Both the position numbers and the translations under genes were made by a program. Below the pieces are notes generated by a model, which did not search any database, was not told the origin of the DNA, and was given only the letters and a program-made list of their open reading frames with translations. Below, piece after piece: positions 17,715-26,479 of a DNA stretch of 64,000 nt. Origin of the DNA: VXRN01 sp963664365 (GTDB lineage: Bacteria; Chloroflexota; Dehalococcoidia; Lucifugimonadales; UBA1123); NCBI GenBank assembly GCA_963664365.1, contig OY761144.1, forward strand, positions 3,286,001 through 3,350,000, read 5' to 3'. How positions within the stretch are numbered: the first letter of the stretch is position 1; every line of letters begins with the position of its first letter.

Positions 17715-18524
17715 TTATTCTTGCACTGTCATCGGGCCGTCGTAGGGAACCGGCGGCTCGTAAACGGGCGTCGGCAAGTAACTGACACCTTGGTATTCGA
17801 GAAGGCGCTGGGCCCTCTCGGTGATAGCGGCGCCGGCGACGATTGCGAGCGTGTCGATTCCCACCGCCGCCTGAAGGGCCTCCGCGCTCTGCCGGGCGCG
17901 GCTTATGTCGTCTTCCCTGACAGTGGTTGATATCTCCACCGCGCACCACACCAACTCTCGTTCACCGGAATCGTCCCGCCGCCGGCGGGCGAAGAAAACG
18001 AGGTCTGTATTCAGTATCCTTGTAAACTGATCCTCGGTAATTCGGCCTTCGTCCCTAGCGTCTTCGATGGGGTCGAGAAGTTCCCGGGGCGGTACCTCGC
18101 CGATGCTCAACACAACCCTCGTGCGCCTGAGCCCCATCGGCTGAGATATGACGGAGTTGACCTTGAAAGCGACCTTTCGCTCCTGGGCCTCCCCCCTCAG
18201 GTTATCGACATAACCGGATATCAGGTCAAGCCGCTGCGACAGTAACCAGACGGTGTTCGCCAAGCCTCTGACCTCCTCCGCCAGAGCTCTGACCTCGGCC
18301 GCAAGCGAGGCGATCTGCTCATCTACGCGATCTAACCTCTGCGTGGTCTGCTCTTTGAAATCCGCAAACCCCTCCTCCAACCGATCCATCCTGGATGGAA
18401 GCAGCAGAAACTCCTCGGAGAGGAGCGTTTGCAGCAGCATCGTCCTGGCCTGGGGCTGGTCTTCCAACTCCTGGATGATGCGCGCTACGAGATTTTCGTC
18501 ACTGGTACTCTGTGTAGTGACCAC
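17715..18524 (-). CDS. Coiled-coil protein with possible PD-(D/E)XK nuclease-like domain
   Basis: A 269-aa protein. The first half is a long coiled coil (about residues 40-125, heptads around DRLEEGFADFKEQTTQRLDR). The C-terminal half has an alpha/beta pattern with 'LVWCAVEISTT', then helices and the strand 'DTLAIVAGAAI', resembling DUF3782-type restriction-endonuclease-like folds. The usual Lys of the E-x-K motif appears replaced (VEIS), so catalysis is uncertain. The start is GTG 18524 with GGAGAGG upstream. It lies between leuA and leuC. Confidence 0.55.
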   Translation of the reverse strand: MVTTQSTSDENLVARIIQELEDQPQARTMLLQTLLSEEFLLLPSRMDRLEEGFADFKEQTTQRLDRVDEQIASLAAEVRALAEEVRGLANTVWLLSQRLDLISGYVDNLRGEAQERKVAFKVNSVISQPMGLRRTRVVLSIGEVPPRELLDPIEDARDEGRITEDQFTRILNTDLVFFARRRRDDSGERELVWCAVEISTTVREDDISRARQSAEALQAAVGIDTLAIVAGAAITERAQRLLEYQGVSYLPTPVYEPPVPYDGPMTVQE

Positions 18525-18635
18525 TGGACGACCTCTCCGGCTCGTTTAAATAACTGCGCCGATATGGCAGTGCGATCAGGCGACACCGAACACCCGGGCC
18601 GACTGCTGGGGCCGGCCCGGATAATCGTCAACTCC

Positions 18636-20189
18636 CTACGGTGACGGATCTGCCGAAGCCCCATGCCCGTTGCTCGCGGCTATCAGACGGTTGAGCGCGT
18701 TCATGTACGCCTTGGCGCTGGCGACGATGATGTCCGTGTCCGACCCGCGCCCAATGTACGTGTTGCCCTCGGCCTCGATACGTATGGTCACGTCTCCGAT
18801 GGCGTCGATACCCTCCGTCACGGCGTCCACCCGGAACTCCGTCAACCTGTTCTCGACGTGGATGATGCGGTTGATCGCCTTGTACACGGCATCGACAGGA
18901 CCCGTCCCAGTAGCGGCGTCGGTCATCATGCCTCCGTCCGGCCCGATTATCTTCACCGTCGCCGTCGGCACGTCGTGGTTGCCCGATGAGACCTGGACGT
19001 GCTCCAGCTTGTATATCCTGGGCACGTCGATAGTTCGCCTCTTTATGGCCATCAGCGCGACGAGATCGGCGTCGGTCACCTCGCGCTTCTTGTCAGCGAG
19101 GTCTTTGAACGCCTCGAACGCCTCGTCAAGCTCCGCCTGTTCGAGCGAGTAGCCGAGCTCTTCCAGCCGAGCGCGCAGTCCGGCCCTTCCGCTCAGCTTG
19201 CCCAGCACCAACTCGTTGCTCGGCCAGCCCACCGAGCGCGGGTCCATTATCTCGAACGTGCTCCGCTCCTTCAGCACGCCGTCCTGGTGGATGCCGGAGG
19301 CGTGCCTGAAGGCGTTGGCGCCCACGATCGCCTTGTTCGGCTGCACCGGAAATCCGGTGATGTCGCTGACCAGACGGCTCGTGCGGTAGATCTGCCGCGT
19401 GTCTATGTTGGTGCTCACGTCGAACAGGTCCGGCCGCGTCTCTATGGCCATGATTATCTCTTCGAGCGCGGCGTTTCCGGCCCTCTCGCCCAGACCGTTG
19501 ATGCACCCCTCGACCTGCCGCGCGCCCGCCTGAACAGCCGCCAGGCTGTTGGCAACGGACATGCCCAGGTCGTTGTGGCAGTGGACGCTCATCACGGCCC
19601 TGTCGATATTCGGGACGTTCTCCCTGATCAGGCTGAGGCGCTGATGGAACTCTGCCGGTATCGTGTACCCGACGGTGTCCGCGATGTTGACCGTGTTGGC
19701 TCCTGCGTTGATCACCGCCTCCAGCATCGAGTACAGGTACTCGATGTCGGTGCGCGTGGCATCCATCGGCGAGAACTCCACGTCGTCGCAGTACTCTTTC
19801 GCCCGCTCGACCGAGGCCACCGCCATCTCCAGCACCTGCTCCGGGTTGCGCCTAAGCTGGTGCATGATCTGGACGTCCGAACTGGATATGAAGACGTGTA
19901 TCCTCGGACGCTCGGCGTGCTTGATGGCTTCCCAAGCCGCGTCCACGTCCGGGATGTAGCACCGAGCCAGGGACGCGATGATTGGGCGGCGAACCTCGCT
20001 TGCGATGCTCTGCACCGCCTCGAAGTCGCCGGGCGAGCTTGCCGCGAATCCGGCCTCGATGATGTCAACGCCGAGCCGGTCGAGCTGCTTCGCTATCTCC
20101 AGCTTTTCGGGCGTGGTCAGTCCAATTCCTGCCGACTGCTCTCCGTCGCGCAGGGTCGTATCGAAAATCATTACCTTGTCGTCTGGCAT
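18636..20189 (-). CDS. leuA: 2-isopropylmalate synthase LeuA
   Basis: Condenses acetyl-CoA and 2-ketoisovalerate in the first committed step of leucine synthesis. The 517-aa protein has the HMGL-type barrel with FDTTLRDGEQSAGIGL at residues 9-24, a metal-binding HCHNDLGMSVANSLA block near 205, and GLGERAGNAALEE near 235. The C-terminal LeuA dimerisation/regulatory domain (about 390-510, with DGGMMTDAATGTGPVDAVYKAI split by strands) indicates feedback control by leucine. GGGAGAGGG precedes the ATG. Confidence 0.95.
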   Translation of the reverse strand: MPDDKVMIFDTTLRDGEQSAGIGLTTPEKLEIAKQLDRLGVDIIEAGFAASSPGDFEAVQSIASEVRRPIIASLARCYIPDVDAAWEAIKHAERPRIHVFISSSDVQIMHQLRRNPEQVLEMAVASVERAKEYCDDVEFSPMDATRTDIEYLYSMLEAVINAGANTVNIADTVGYTIPAEFHQRLSLIRENVPNIDRAVMSVHCHNDLGMSVANSLAAVQAGARQVEGCINGLGERAGNAALEEIIMAIETRPDLFDVSTNIDTRQIYRTSRLVSDITGFPVQPNKAIVGANAFRHASGIHQDGVLKERSTFEIMDPRSVGWPSNELVLGKLSGRAGLRARLEELGYSLEQAELDEAFEAFKDLADKKREVTDADLVALMAIKRRTIDVPRIYKLEHVQVSSGNHDVPTATVKIIGPDGGMMTDAATGTGPVDAVYKAINRIIHVENRLTEFRVDAVTEGIDAIGDVTIRIEAEGNTYIGRGSDTDIIVASAKAYMNALNRLIAASNGHGASADPSP

Positions 20190-20343
20190 TTTCCCTCTCC
20201 CTTGGGGCTCAATGAAGTATTCGGGCTATCGTCTGACGACAGGTCCAAGCGCAACGCGGTCCGCCGGACCGGGCATTGCCAGAACTCGGTCCCTTTGGCG
20301 GACCACGTGAATGGCCTCCGAAGTGGTCATGTTGTTACTCCTG

Positions 20344-20550
20344 CTATGTCCTGAAAAGCACCGTCAGGATCACGGTTATCCACATAGCGACCATGACTCC
20401 GATAGTCGTGATCATATTCCTGTTTATCGTAGAATGAATGTCGCGTAGCTCGGCTTTTATGTCGCTGACTTCGCGCACCAAGGCTTCAACCGTGGCCTCG
20501 AGCTTAGATAGTCGTTCACCCTCCGGCGCCTCTTTCGTTGCAGTGGTCAT
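20344..20550 (-). CDS. Small coiled-coil, single-pass membrane protein (68 aa)
   Basis: Residues about 12-44 form a short heptad-like helix (SKLEATVEALVREVSDIKAEL), followed by one hydrophobic segment (about 46-66) and a short positive tail. A GGGAG site precedes the ATG. Small proteins of this shape occur widely in Chloroflexota and other phyla as unnamed membrane-anchored coiled coils. The function is unknown. It lies between leuA and ilvC. Confidence 0.6.
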   Translation of the reverse strand: MTTATKEAPEGERLSKLEATVEALVREVSDIKAELRDIHSTINRNMITTIGVMVAMWITVILTVLFRT

Positions 20551-20578
20551 TGGCTAAATCTCCCTGAGTGTCTGCATC

Positions 20579-21136
20579 TTATATCTCAAATATCTCTCTA
20601 ACCGGGCACGAGAACCCCGGCAGAACGTCGCCGCCGTCCAGCGTGTCGCGTTCGCCGAGTGTGGCCACAGAGCCATCCTCTCCGTACACATCCACCGTGC
20701 GCGTATCGGGAAATAGCATCCACACGATACGCACCTCGAATCCCTTCCACATCAGCGCCCGATCGTTGGCCTCCCTCTCGCTGTCACTCGGAGACACCAC
20801 CTCGACCACCAAGTCCGGTACCTCCTCTGAGTAGCCCGTGACCCTTACCCCGTATGGCGCTTTCTCCCTAGAAACGAACCCGATGTCCGGCTCCCGAACC
20901 GTATCCGGATCCCGCTCAAGCCAGATGCCGGAGTCCGAGCCGAACAGGACACCCAGCCGCCGAGGCTTGATGAAGAATCTCAATTCGGCGGCCAGGTTGA
21001 CAACGATCTCGCCGTGCTCTCTTCCGCTCGCCGCGGTCTCACGCAACTCCCCTCGGACTAACTCGCCGCGAACCCCCCGGCTGTACAGGCGCAACAGGTC
21101 GGCGGCGGTCAGCAGTTTCGTCTTTTGGATAGTCAT
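20579..21136 (-). CDS. Uma2-family (DUF820) putative restriction-endonuclease-fold protein
   Basis: A 185-aa protein with the Uma2 plan: LLTAADLLRL...GVRGELVRGEL at the start, HGEIVVNLAAEL near residue 42, REPDIGFVSRE near 80, and the PD-(D/E)XK-like core DLVVEVVSPSDSEREANDRALMWKGFEVRIVWML (107-140 in pieces: VEVVSPSD then a helix with Lys). The family is abundant in cyanobacteria and Chloroflexota and is thought to be nuclease-like, often in mobile or toxin-like settings; its role is unproven. It lies inside the ilv/leu run, minus strand. Confidence 0.8.
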   Translation of the reverse strand: MTIQKTKLLTAADLLRLYSRGVRGELVRGELRETAASGREHGEIVVNLAAELRFFIKPRRLGVLFGSDSGIWLERDPDTVREPDIGFVSREKAPYGVRVTGYSEEVPDLVVEVVSPSDSEREANDRALMWKGFEVRIVWMLFPDTRTVDVYGEDGSVATLGERDTLDGGDVLPGFSCPVREIFEI

Positions 21137-21161
21137 GTCAGTCGGTCTCTCGTTGACCCCA

Positions 21162-21395
21162 CTATATCCTCAATACCACGAAGCTAATGGTTAGCGTCGA
21201 AAAAACTAGAGATGCGATAGTCAAAAACCTCAGCAAGTTACGACTTATCCTGTCGGACACCGTTCCATACAATTTCCACCAAGGCGCGTCCCCATCGTCT
21301 ATCGCCAGTGGCATCAGAACCAACTGCCACAGCCAGAACGGAAAAACGATGGCGAAGATAAGAGCAAAGTCAACGATGAGTTCTCTGTCTAACAA
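21162..21395 (-). CDS. Small two-helix membrane protein (77 aa)
   Basis: Two hydrophobic segments (about 8-32 and 53-76) separated by a short polar loop. The start is TTG with a GAGGA-like site upstream; no better ATG exists. No family is recognised. It is lower in G+C than ilvC and leuA. It sits between the Uma2 gene and another small hypothetical gene. Confidence 0.45.
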   Translation of the reverse strand: MLDRELIVDFALIFAIVFPFWLWQLVLMPLAIDDGDAPWWKLYGTVSDRISRNLLRFLTIASLVFSTLTISFVVLRI

Positions 21396-21416
21396 GAAGT
21401 CATGTCCTCATGAATG

Positions 21417-21677
21417 TCATAGGATTCTGAAACGGTATATATTGTTCGGGGCGGTCTTTGAACGTGGACCGCTTATTTCCAGAAGTTTCACATTCGCTAG
21501 TTCCTCAAACTTCTGCGTATCCAGAGCAAAGCCGACGTCTGTGGCTTTTACTGAGTCCAGTCCCATTTCGTCGCGCACATCGCCTAGGCGAACTTCCATG
21601 ATCTGCTCGCCCCTTCTACGAGCGGGCCTAATGTAATGATCAAGTACGTATTTCCTATATTCATCCGCCTGAGTCAT
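21417..21677 (-). CDS. Hypothetical small protein (86 aa)
   Basis: A soluble alpha/beta protein with Arg-rich helix 'DHYIRPARRRGEQ' near residues 14-26; not recognised. The ATG at 21677 is preferred because AGGGGG lies about 10 nt upstream; a GTG 12 nt further upstream is possible. Its start is 15 nt after the ilvC stop. By eye, lower G+C than ilvC. Confidence 0.5.
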   Translation of the reverse strand: MTQADEYRKYVLDHYIRPARRRGEQIMEVRLGDVRDEMGLDSVKATDVGFALDTQKFEELANVKLLEISGPRSKTAPNNIYRFRIL

Positions 21678-21692
21678 TGCGTTTACCACCCC

Positions 21693-22691
21693 CTAATCCG
21701 CGTCCTGCAAGAACGACATCATCCCCCGCAGCTCCTTCCCCACCTTCTCTATCGGATGCTGCGCGTTCTCCCGCCGTAGCCTGTCGAACCTCGGGCGCCC
21801 CTCGTCGTTCTCCGCGATCCACTCCCGCGCGAAACTCCCGTCCTGGATGTCCACCAGGATCTTCTGCATGTTCTCCTTTACGCTCTCGTCTATGACCACC
21901 GGCCCGCGAGTATAGTCCCCGTACTCCGCCGTGTCGCTCACCGAGTACCGCATGTACTCCAGCCCGCCCTGGTAGAAGAGATCAACTATCAGCTTGAGCT
22001 CGTGCATACACTCGAAGTACGCCGACTCCGGCTGGTAGCCTGCCTCTATCAACGTCTCGAACGCGCTCTTGACCAACTCCGCCACTCCGCCGCAGAGCAC
22101 CGCCTGCTCCCCGAACAAGTCCGTCTCCGTCTCCTCCTTGAACGTCGTCTCCAGCACCCCGGCCCTCGTGCATCCGACGCCGCGGGCGTAAGCGAGGCCG
22201 ACCTGGTGAGCCTGCCCGCTCACGTCCTGGTGGACCGCCAACAGGCCGGGCACCCCCGACCCTCGCGTGAACACCTCCCGCATCCGGTGACCCGGTGCCT
22301 TCGGCGCGACCATAGACACGTCCACGCTGTCCGGCGGCACAATCGCCTCGAAGTGGATGTTGAACCCGTGCGCGAACATCAGCGTCTTCCCCGGCAGAAG
22401 GTGCGGCAGGATAGACTCCCTGTACACCTCCGCCTGCAGGTGGTCCGGAATCAGAACCATGATGATGTCAGACTCCTTAGCCGCCTCTTCGACGAGTCCC
22501 ACCTTCAGCCCGTCAGCCTCCGCCTTCGCGATGCTGCTGCTGCCCTCGTACAACCCGACCATCACGTTCAGCCCCGAGTCCTTCAGGTTCAGCGCGTGAG
22601 CGTGTCCTTGGCTCCCGTAGCCAATTATCCCTATCGTGCTGTCCTCGACCAAAGACATGTCCGCGTCGTTCTCGTAATACATCGTTGCCAT
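21693..22691 (-). CDS. ilvC: Ketol-acid reductoisomerase IlvC
   Basis: Converts acetolactate to dihydroxyisovalerate with NADPH and Mg. The 332-aa class I enzyme has the Rossmann motif IGYGSQGHAHALNLKDSG (about 24-41) and the DMSLV...STIGIIGYG start. VAPKAPGHRMREVF is near 128, and the C-terminal knotted domain has ETETDLFGEQAVLCGG near 190 with the metal-binding Asp and Glu. The ATG directly follows the stop of an unrelated gene (TAAATG), so translation may be coupled to it. Confidence 0.95.
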   Translation of the reverse strand: MATMYYENDADMSLVEDSTIGIIGYGSQGHAHALNLKDSGLNVMVGLYEGSSSIAKAEADGLKVGLVEEAAKESDIIMVLIPDHLQAEVYRESILPHLLPGKTLMFAHGFNIHFEAIVPPDSVDVSMVAPKAPGHRMREVFTRGSGVPGLLAVHQDVSGQAHQVGLAYARGVGCTRAGVLETTFKEETETDLFGEQAVLCGGVAELVKSAFETLIEAGYQPESAYFECMHELKLIVDLFYQGGLEYMRYSVSDTAEYGDYTRGPVVIDESVKENMQKILVDIQDGSFAREWIAENDEGRPRFDRLRRENAQHPIEKVGKELRGMMSFLQDAD

Positions 22692-23312
22692 TTAGTTCGT
22701 TCCTTTTCTCTGGCCTGCCTCACGCAGTGCTAGGGCAAGCGATTCAAGTTGGCTTGCTACATCCTTGATGTTAACATCAATACCTTCGCGTATAAATTGA
22801 TAGCAGAGATCTTCCCAGTTTTTACCTTGACTCCAAGCTGAGCGAATCAAGTTGAACCAGAAATCTACTTCAACCGGAAGCAGTAAGACAGGCGGACTAA
22901 TTTCTTCAAACCGGACACCGGTTACAAGGCTTAATGCTTCCCTGATCGGGTACTCCTTATTCATAACTAAGTTGACAACATTTTCACATTCGGACGGACT
23001 CAGATCTTTCTCCACAATACTTATAGCCAGCAGCCATTGGTCTTCTTCGTTCTCTAGTCTTGAGATTTGGTAAGCATGTGTAATGCCGATTTGGTCCTCG
23101 TCAATTTTCCACCTAATACCTTTAGGAAGTTGAAAGATGCGATGCCTTGAACTCAAAAAAGCTGGTGATCGTTTTGTTCCTTTAGAGTTCACCTTCTCCG
23201 CAATTACACTGTATGCTCCGTACTCCCGGTAAAGAACATCTACGGCCATTCCTACCTCAGATGGCTTGCTGACAGGAGCAGCTAAGCACATCATTGCTGT
23301 CTGGACATCCAT
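22692..23312 (-). CDS. Hypothetical partner of ParB-like protein (206 aa)
   Basis: Not recognised. A soluble, mostly helical protein with a hydrophobic 'PPVLLLPVEVDFWFNLI' stretch near 137-153. Its ATG overlaps the upstream ParB-like stop by 1 nt (TAATG), and its own stop abuts the ilvC start, so translation is tightly coupled on both sides. By eye it is much richer in A+T than ilvC and ilvN. With the upstream gene it forms an inserted two-gene cassette. Confidence 0.65.
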   Translation of the reverse strand: MDVQTAMMCLAAPVSKPSEVGMAVDVLYREYGAYSVIAEKVNSKGTKRSPAFLSSRHRIFQLPKGIRWKIDEDQIGITHAYQISRLENEEDQWLLAISIVEKDLSPSECENVVNLVMNKEYPIREALSLVTGVRFEEISPPVLLLPVEVDFWFNLIRSAWSQGKNWEDLCYQFIREGIDVNIKDVASQLESLALALREAGQRKGTN

Positions 23313-24169
23313 TACCGAGCCTCTCTATTGAGTACATCCGCTATCATATGCCCAACAATGGTGGATTCGCCATCAAGGCCACGCAACCTACCCCACTCGA
23401 GAAGCCGTCCGTGGAGTTCACTAGGAATTGCATATTCGATAACACGACTGGCTTCTGCCACCTTTTCTATCACATGCTTATTCAAATCTGCGATAGAAGC
23501 GGAATGTCCCATATCTTGAATGGCCTTGATGGCGTGTTCTCGACTGTCTCTATCAAGGCCAAGAAGCCAAGATGCTCGCTCTCTCATCGCTTCTTGTGAT
23601 TGATCGTAGCGCGCAGCGTCAAAGGTGTTACGCACAATCGTAACTGCATTCCCTGAAGACAAGATACCTTGATCTACCATTCGTTGAAGCTCTTCGGGCA
23701 ACGCAACCAATGTGTAGTACCGCATAACGGTTTGCGTTGTTACGCCGAGATAGTCGGCAGCCCTCTGGAGGGCTTCATGCGCCGTGTAACCATCGCCGCT
23801 ATATTTCTTGTATATTCGCTCCGTCCAGTATGCGCGGTCACTGTACGTTAGGTCTCCGCGCGCCTCATTCTCAAGCCAAGAGCGCTGAATTGCTTCCTCG
23901 TCACTCAAATCAAATATGAAGGCAGGTATTTCTTCCAATCCGAGGGACAGGCACGCCTTGAATCGGCACTGACCTGTAACATGCTCATATTCGTACTGAG
24001 AGCCTGAAACTGGGTGAGGTCGGACGACGATAGGCATATCCGGCCAATATCCATGTTGCTGAATAGAGGCCTTCACCTTCTCTACGTTTTCTTCTACACC
24101 CTGTCTCCGCACATTGATTGTGCTATCTGGGTCAATGTCACTAATCTTGACGTTTTGGACCACACTCAT
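23312..24169 (-). CDS. ParB-like nuclease-fold/HTH protein
   Basis: A 285-aa protein. The ParB/sulfiredoxin-like N-domain has VKISDIDPDSTINVR, a KASIQQHGYWPDMPIVVRP block, and YEYEHVTGQCRFKACLSLG (about 55-90), equivalent to the GERRxRA region. It is followed by LENEARGDLTYSDRAYW and an HTH (about 125-165, 'AADYLGVTTQTVMRYYTLV'). ATG 24169 is chosen because a GGGGGT site precedes it. The setting between ilvN and ilvC, with a coupled partner, is not that of a chromosomal parAB locus. A regulatory or mobile-element role is more likely. Confidence 0.75.
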   Translation of the reverse strand: MSVVQNVKISDIDPDSTINVRRQGVEENVEKVKASIQQHGYWPDMPIVVRPHPVSGSQYEYEHVTGQCRFKACLSLGLEEIPAFIFDLSDEEAIQRSWLENEARGDLTYSDRAYWTERIYKKYSGDGYTAHEALQRAADYLGVTTQTVMRYYTLVALPEELQRMVDQGILSSGNAVTIVRNTFDAARYDQSQEAMRERASWLLGLDRDSREHAIKAIQDMGHSASIADLNKHVIEKVAEASRVIEYAIPSELHGRLLEWGRLRGLDGESTIVGHMIADVLNREAR

Positions 24170-24200
24170 GTTGGCTACCCCCAAATGTGTAGGATGAATT

Positions 24201-24770
24201 CTAGAGACCGCTCTCCATTCTTATCGTCGATGCCTCGGCGTGATGGCTTTGCCTCTCATGCGCCCCGCGCCTCATCGCCACCGTGCCCGTGCGCATGACC
24301 TCTTGGACGCCGAAACTGCGAAGAAGGTCGATCAGAGCGTCCACCTTGTCCTCATCGCCTATCACCTCGACTATGAGCGATCCGGACGCCACGTCAACGA
24401 TGTTCGCCCGGAAGATGCCCACTATCTGCATGATCTCGCTGCGCGTGCGGACGTCGGAATTGACTCTGATTAGCGCGAGCTCGCGCCGGACGCTGTCCTC
24501 GTCCGACACGTTCACCACCTTCAGCACGTCTATCAGCTTGTTCAGGTTCTTGGCGACCTGCTCAACCGTGCTCGGATTGCCATCGACCACGAATGTCATC
24601 CGCGAAAGGCTCGGTATCTCGCTGGGCCCAACCGCCAGGCTCGCTATGTTGTAGCCCCGACGCCGGAACATGCTCGTGATCCGATTGAGGACGCCGGGCT
24701 TGTCCTCCACCAGCGCCGTTATCGTATGGCCCGGCCCCGCGCCGTTCTGATCCGTCATCGTCATTGTCAT
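24201..24770 (-). CDS. ilvN: Acetolactate synthase small (regulatory) subunit IlvN/IlvH
   Basis: A 189-aa regulatory subunit that binds valine and activates IlvB. It has two ACT-type domains: HTITALVEDKPGVLNRITSMF..RRGYNIASLAVG at the start and a second after ELALIRVNSDVRTRSEIMQI. The start ATG at 24770 overlaps the ilvB stop (ATGA), the usual coupling for this pair. The C-terminal tail (about 160-189) is rich in Arg and His and slightly longer than in most family members. Confidence 0.94.
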   Translation of the reverse strand: MTMTMTDQNGAGPGHTITALVEDKPGVLNRITSMFRRRGYNIASLAVGPSEIPSLSRMTFVVDGNPSTVEQVAKNLNKLIDVLKVVNVSDEDSVRRELALIRVNSDVRTRSEIMQIVGIFRANIVDVASGSLIVEVIGDEDKVDALIDLLRSFGVQEVMRTGTVAMRRGAHERQSHHAEASTIRMESGL

Positions 24771-26461
24771 CTCACGGCCTCCTGCGGACGCGGCTCCTCC
24801 ATCATCTCCTTTACCGACATGCCCGACGGAATCATCGGGTACACGTTCTCCTCCTGCTCCACCACGAAGTCCACCAGCGCCGGGCCATCGAACTCCATCG
24901 CCTGCTCCACCACCGTTCGCACCTGGCTCTTGTCCGTCACCCTCGCGCCGAAGATGCCGAACGACTCCGCCAGTTTCACGAAGTCCGGGTTCCCCGAATA
25001 TCCCGTCGCGACGTAGGAGTGCTCGTAGAACAACTCCTGCCACTGCCGAACCATCCCCAGGAACCCGTTGTTGATGATCGCTATCTTCACCGGGATTCGG
25101 TTCTCCGCCAACGTCGCCAACTCGCACATCGTCATCTGGAACCCGCCGTCGCCCGCTATCGACCACACCACCTTGTCCGGACGGCCCACCTGCGCCCCCA
25201 TCGCCCCCGGCACCTCGTAGCCCATCGCGCCCGCGCCGCCCGACGATACGAACGTACACGGGTCGTTGAACGTGTAGTGCTGCGCCGCCCACATCTGGTG
25301 CTGGCCGACGCCCGTCACGATCACCGCGTGCCCTTCCGTCGCCTCCGCGATCTCCCTGATCACGTACTGCGGAATCAGCTTGTCCGTCTCACGGATCAGC
25401 ATCGACGGATGGTCGCGCTTCAGGTCGTCGATCCTGTGCATCCACTCCATTCTCGAAGCCTCATGCACCTGCCGGTTCAGCGCCTTCAGCACGCGCTTCA
25501 CGTCGCCGACTATCGGCACGTCAACCGCGATGTTCTTGCCGATCTCCGTCGGATCGACGTCCACGTGTATCTTCTTCGAACCCGTCGCGAACGAAGACGT
25601 GTCGCCCGTGATGCGGTCGTCGAACCGCATCCCCAGCGCGACCAGCAGGTCCGCCTCCTCTATCGCCAAGTTCGCGTAGGCCATGCCGTGCATCCCCGGC
25701 ATTCCCACGCTCAGAACGTGGTTCTCGGGGAAGCACCCTATTCCCAGCAGCGTCGTTATCACCGGGATCTGCGCCTTCTCGGCCAACTCCCGGAGCTCGT
25801 CGTAAGCCCGCGAGATGATGATCCCGTGTCCCGCCATTATCACCGGACGCTCCGCCGAGTTGATCAGGTTCGCCGCCCGCTTGACCATCAGCCCGTGACC
25901 CTTCAGGTTCGGCTTGTACCCGGGAAGCGCCATCTCATCTCCCCAATCGACCTCCACCTCCTCGGTGAAAACGTCCTTCGGGATGTCCACCAGCACAGGA
26001 CCGGGCCGCCCTGTGTTCGCTATGTGGAAAGCCTCCTTGATCACCCGCGCGATCTCCGACGCGTGCATCACAAGGTAGTTGTGCTTCGTAATCGGGAGCG
26101 TGATGCCCGTAATGTCCGTTTCCTGGAAGGCGTCCGACCCGATCGCCGCGCGCCCAACCTGACCCGTGACCACCACCATCGGCACCGAGTCCATCTGCGC
26201 CGTCGCTATTCCCGTAACCAGGTTAGTCGCGCCCGGCCCCGAAGTCGCCCACGCCACGCCCGGACGCCCGGTCACCCGAGCGTAACCGTCAGCCGCGTGA
26301 GCCGCGCCCTGCTCGTGCCTAACCAGTATGTGACGCAGTTCCGGATACTGCGGCAGCGTCTGGTACAGCGGCAGAATCGCCCCTCCGGGAAGACCGAAGA
26401 TGACGTCCACGCCCTCCCGTATCAGCGCTTCGCATACTATCTGTCCGCCTGTGCGTATCAT
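24767..26461 (-). CDS. ilvB: Acetolactate synthase large (catalytic) subunit IlvB
   Basis: A 564-aa ThDP-dependent enzyme making acetolactate or acetohydroxybutyrate. Visible motifs: GVDVIFGLPGGAILPLY (about 13-29), the ThDP-activating Glu in RHEQGAAHAADGYAR (about 48-62), and the metal-ThDP motif GDGGFQMTMCELATLAENRIPVKIAIINN starting near residue 430, shown here in pieces. It is the first structural gene after the T-box leader and a cluster of palindromic repeats. Length is normal. Confidence 0.96.
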   Translation of the reverse strand: MIRTGGQIVCEALIREGVDVIFGLPGGAILPLYQTLPQYPELRHILVRHEQGAAHAADGYARVTGRPGVAWATSGPGATNLVTGIATAQMDSVPMVVVTGQVGRAAIGSDAFQETDITGITLPITKHNYLVMHASEIARVIKEAFHIANTGRPGPVLVDIPKDVFTEEVEVDWGDEMALPGYKPNLKGHGLMVKRAANLINSAERPVIMAGHGIIISRAYDELRELAEKAQIPVITTLLGIGCFPENHVLSVGMPGMHGMAYANLAIEEADLLVALGMRFDDRITGDTSSFATGSKKIHVDVDPTEIGKNIAVDVPIVGDVKRVLKALNRQVHEASRMEWMHRIDDLKRDHPSMLIRETDKLIPQYVIREIAEATEGHAVIVTGVGQHQMWAAQHYTFNDPCTFVSSGGAGAMGYEVPGAMGAQVGRPDKVVWSIAGDGGFQMTMCELATLAENRIPVKIAIINNGFLGMVRQWQELFYEHSYVATGYSGNPDFVKLAESFGIFGARVTDKSQVRTVVEQAMEFDGPALVDFVVEQEENVYPMIPSGMSVKEMMEEPRPQEAVR

Positions 26462-26479
26462 CTCTCTTCACCTCCGTAA

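Noticed and set aside
24771..25292. Longer start for the acetolactate synthase small subunit
   Set aside because: The upstream codons are Gly/Arg-rich and overlap ilvB in another frame; ATG 24770 makes the usual ATGA overlap.
24764..26479. A 571-codon open frame antisense to ilvB
   Set aside because: It is extremely rich in Arg, His and Leu, has no ribosome site, and mirrors GC-skewed codon use of ilvB. It is a shadow frame.
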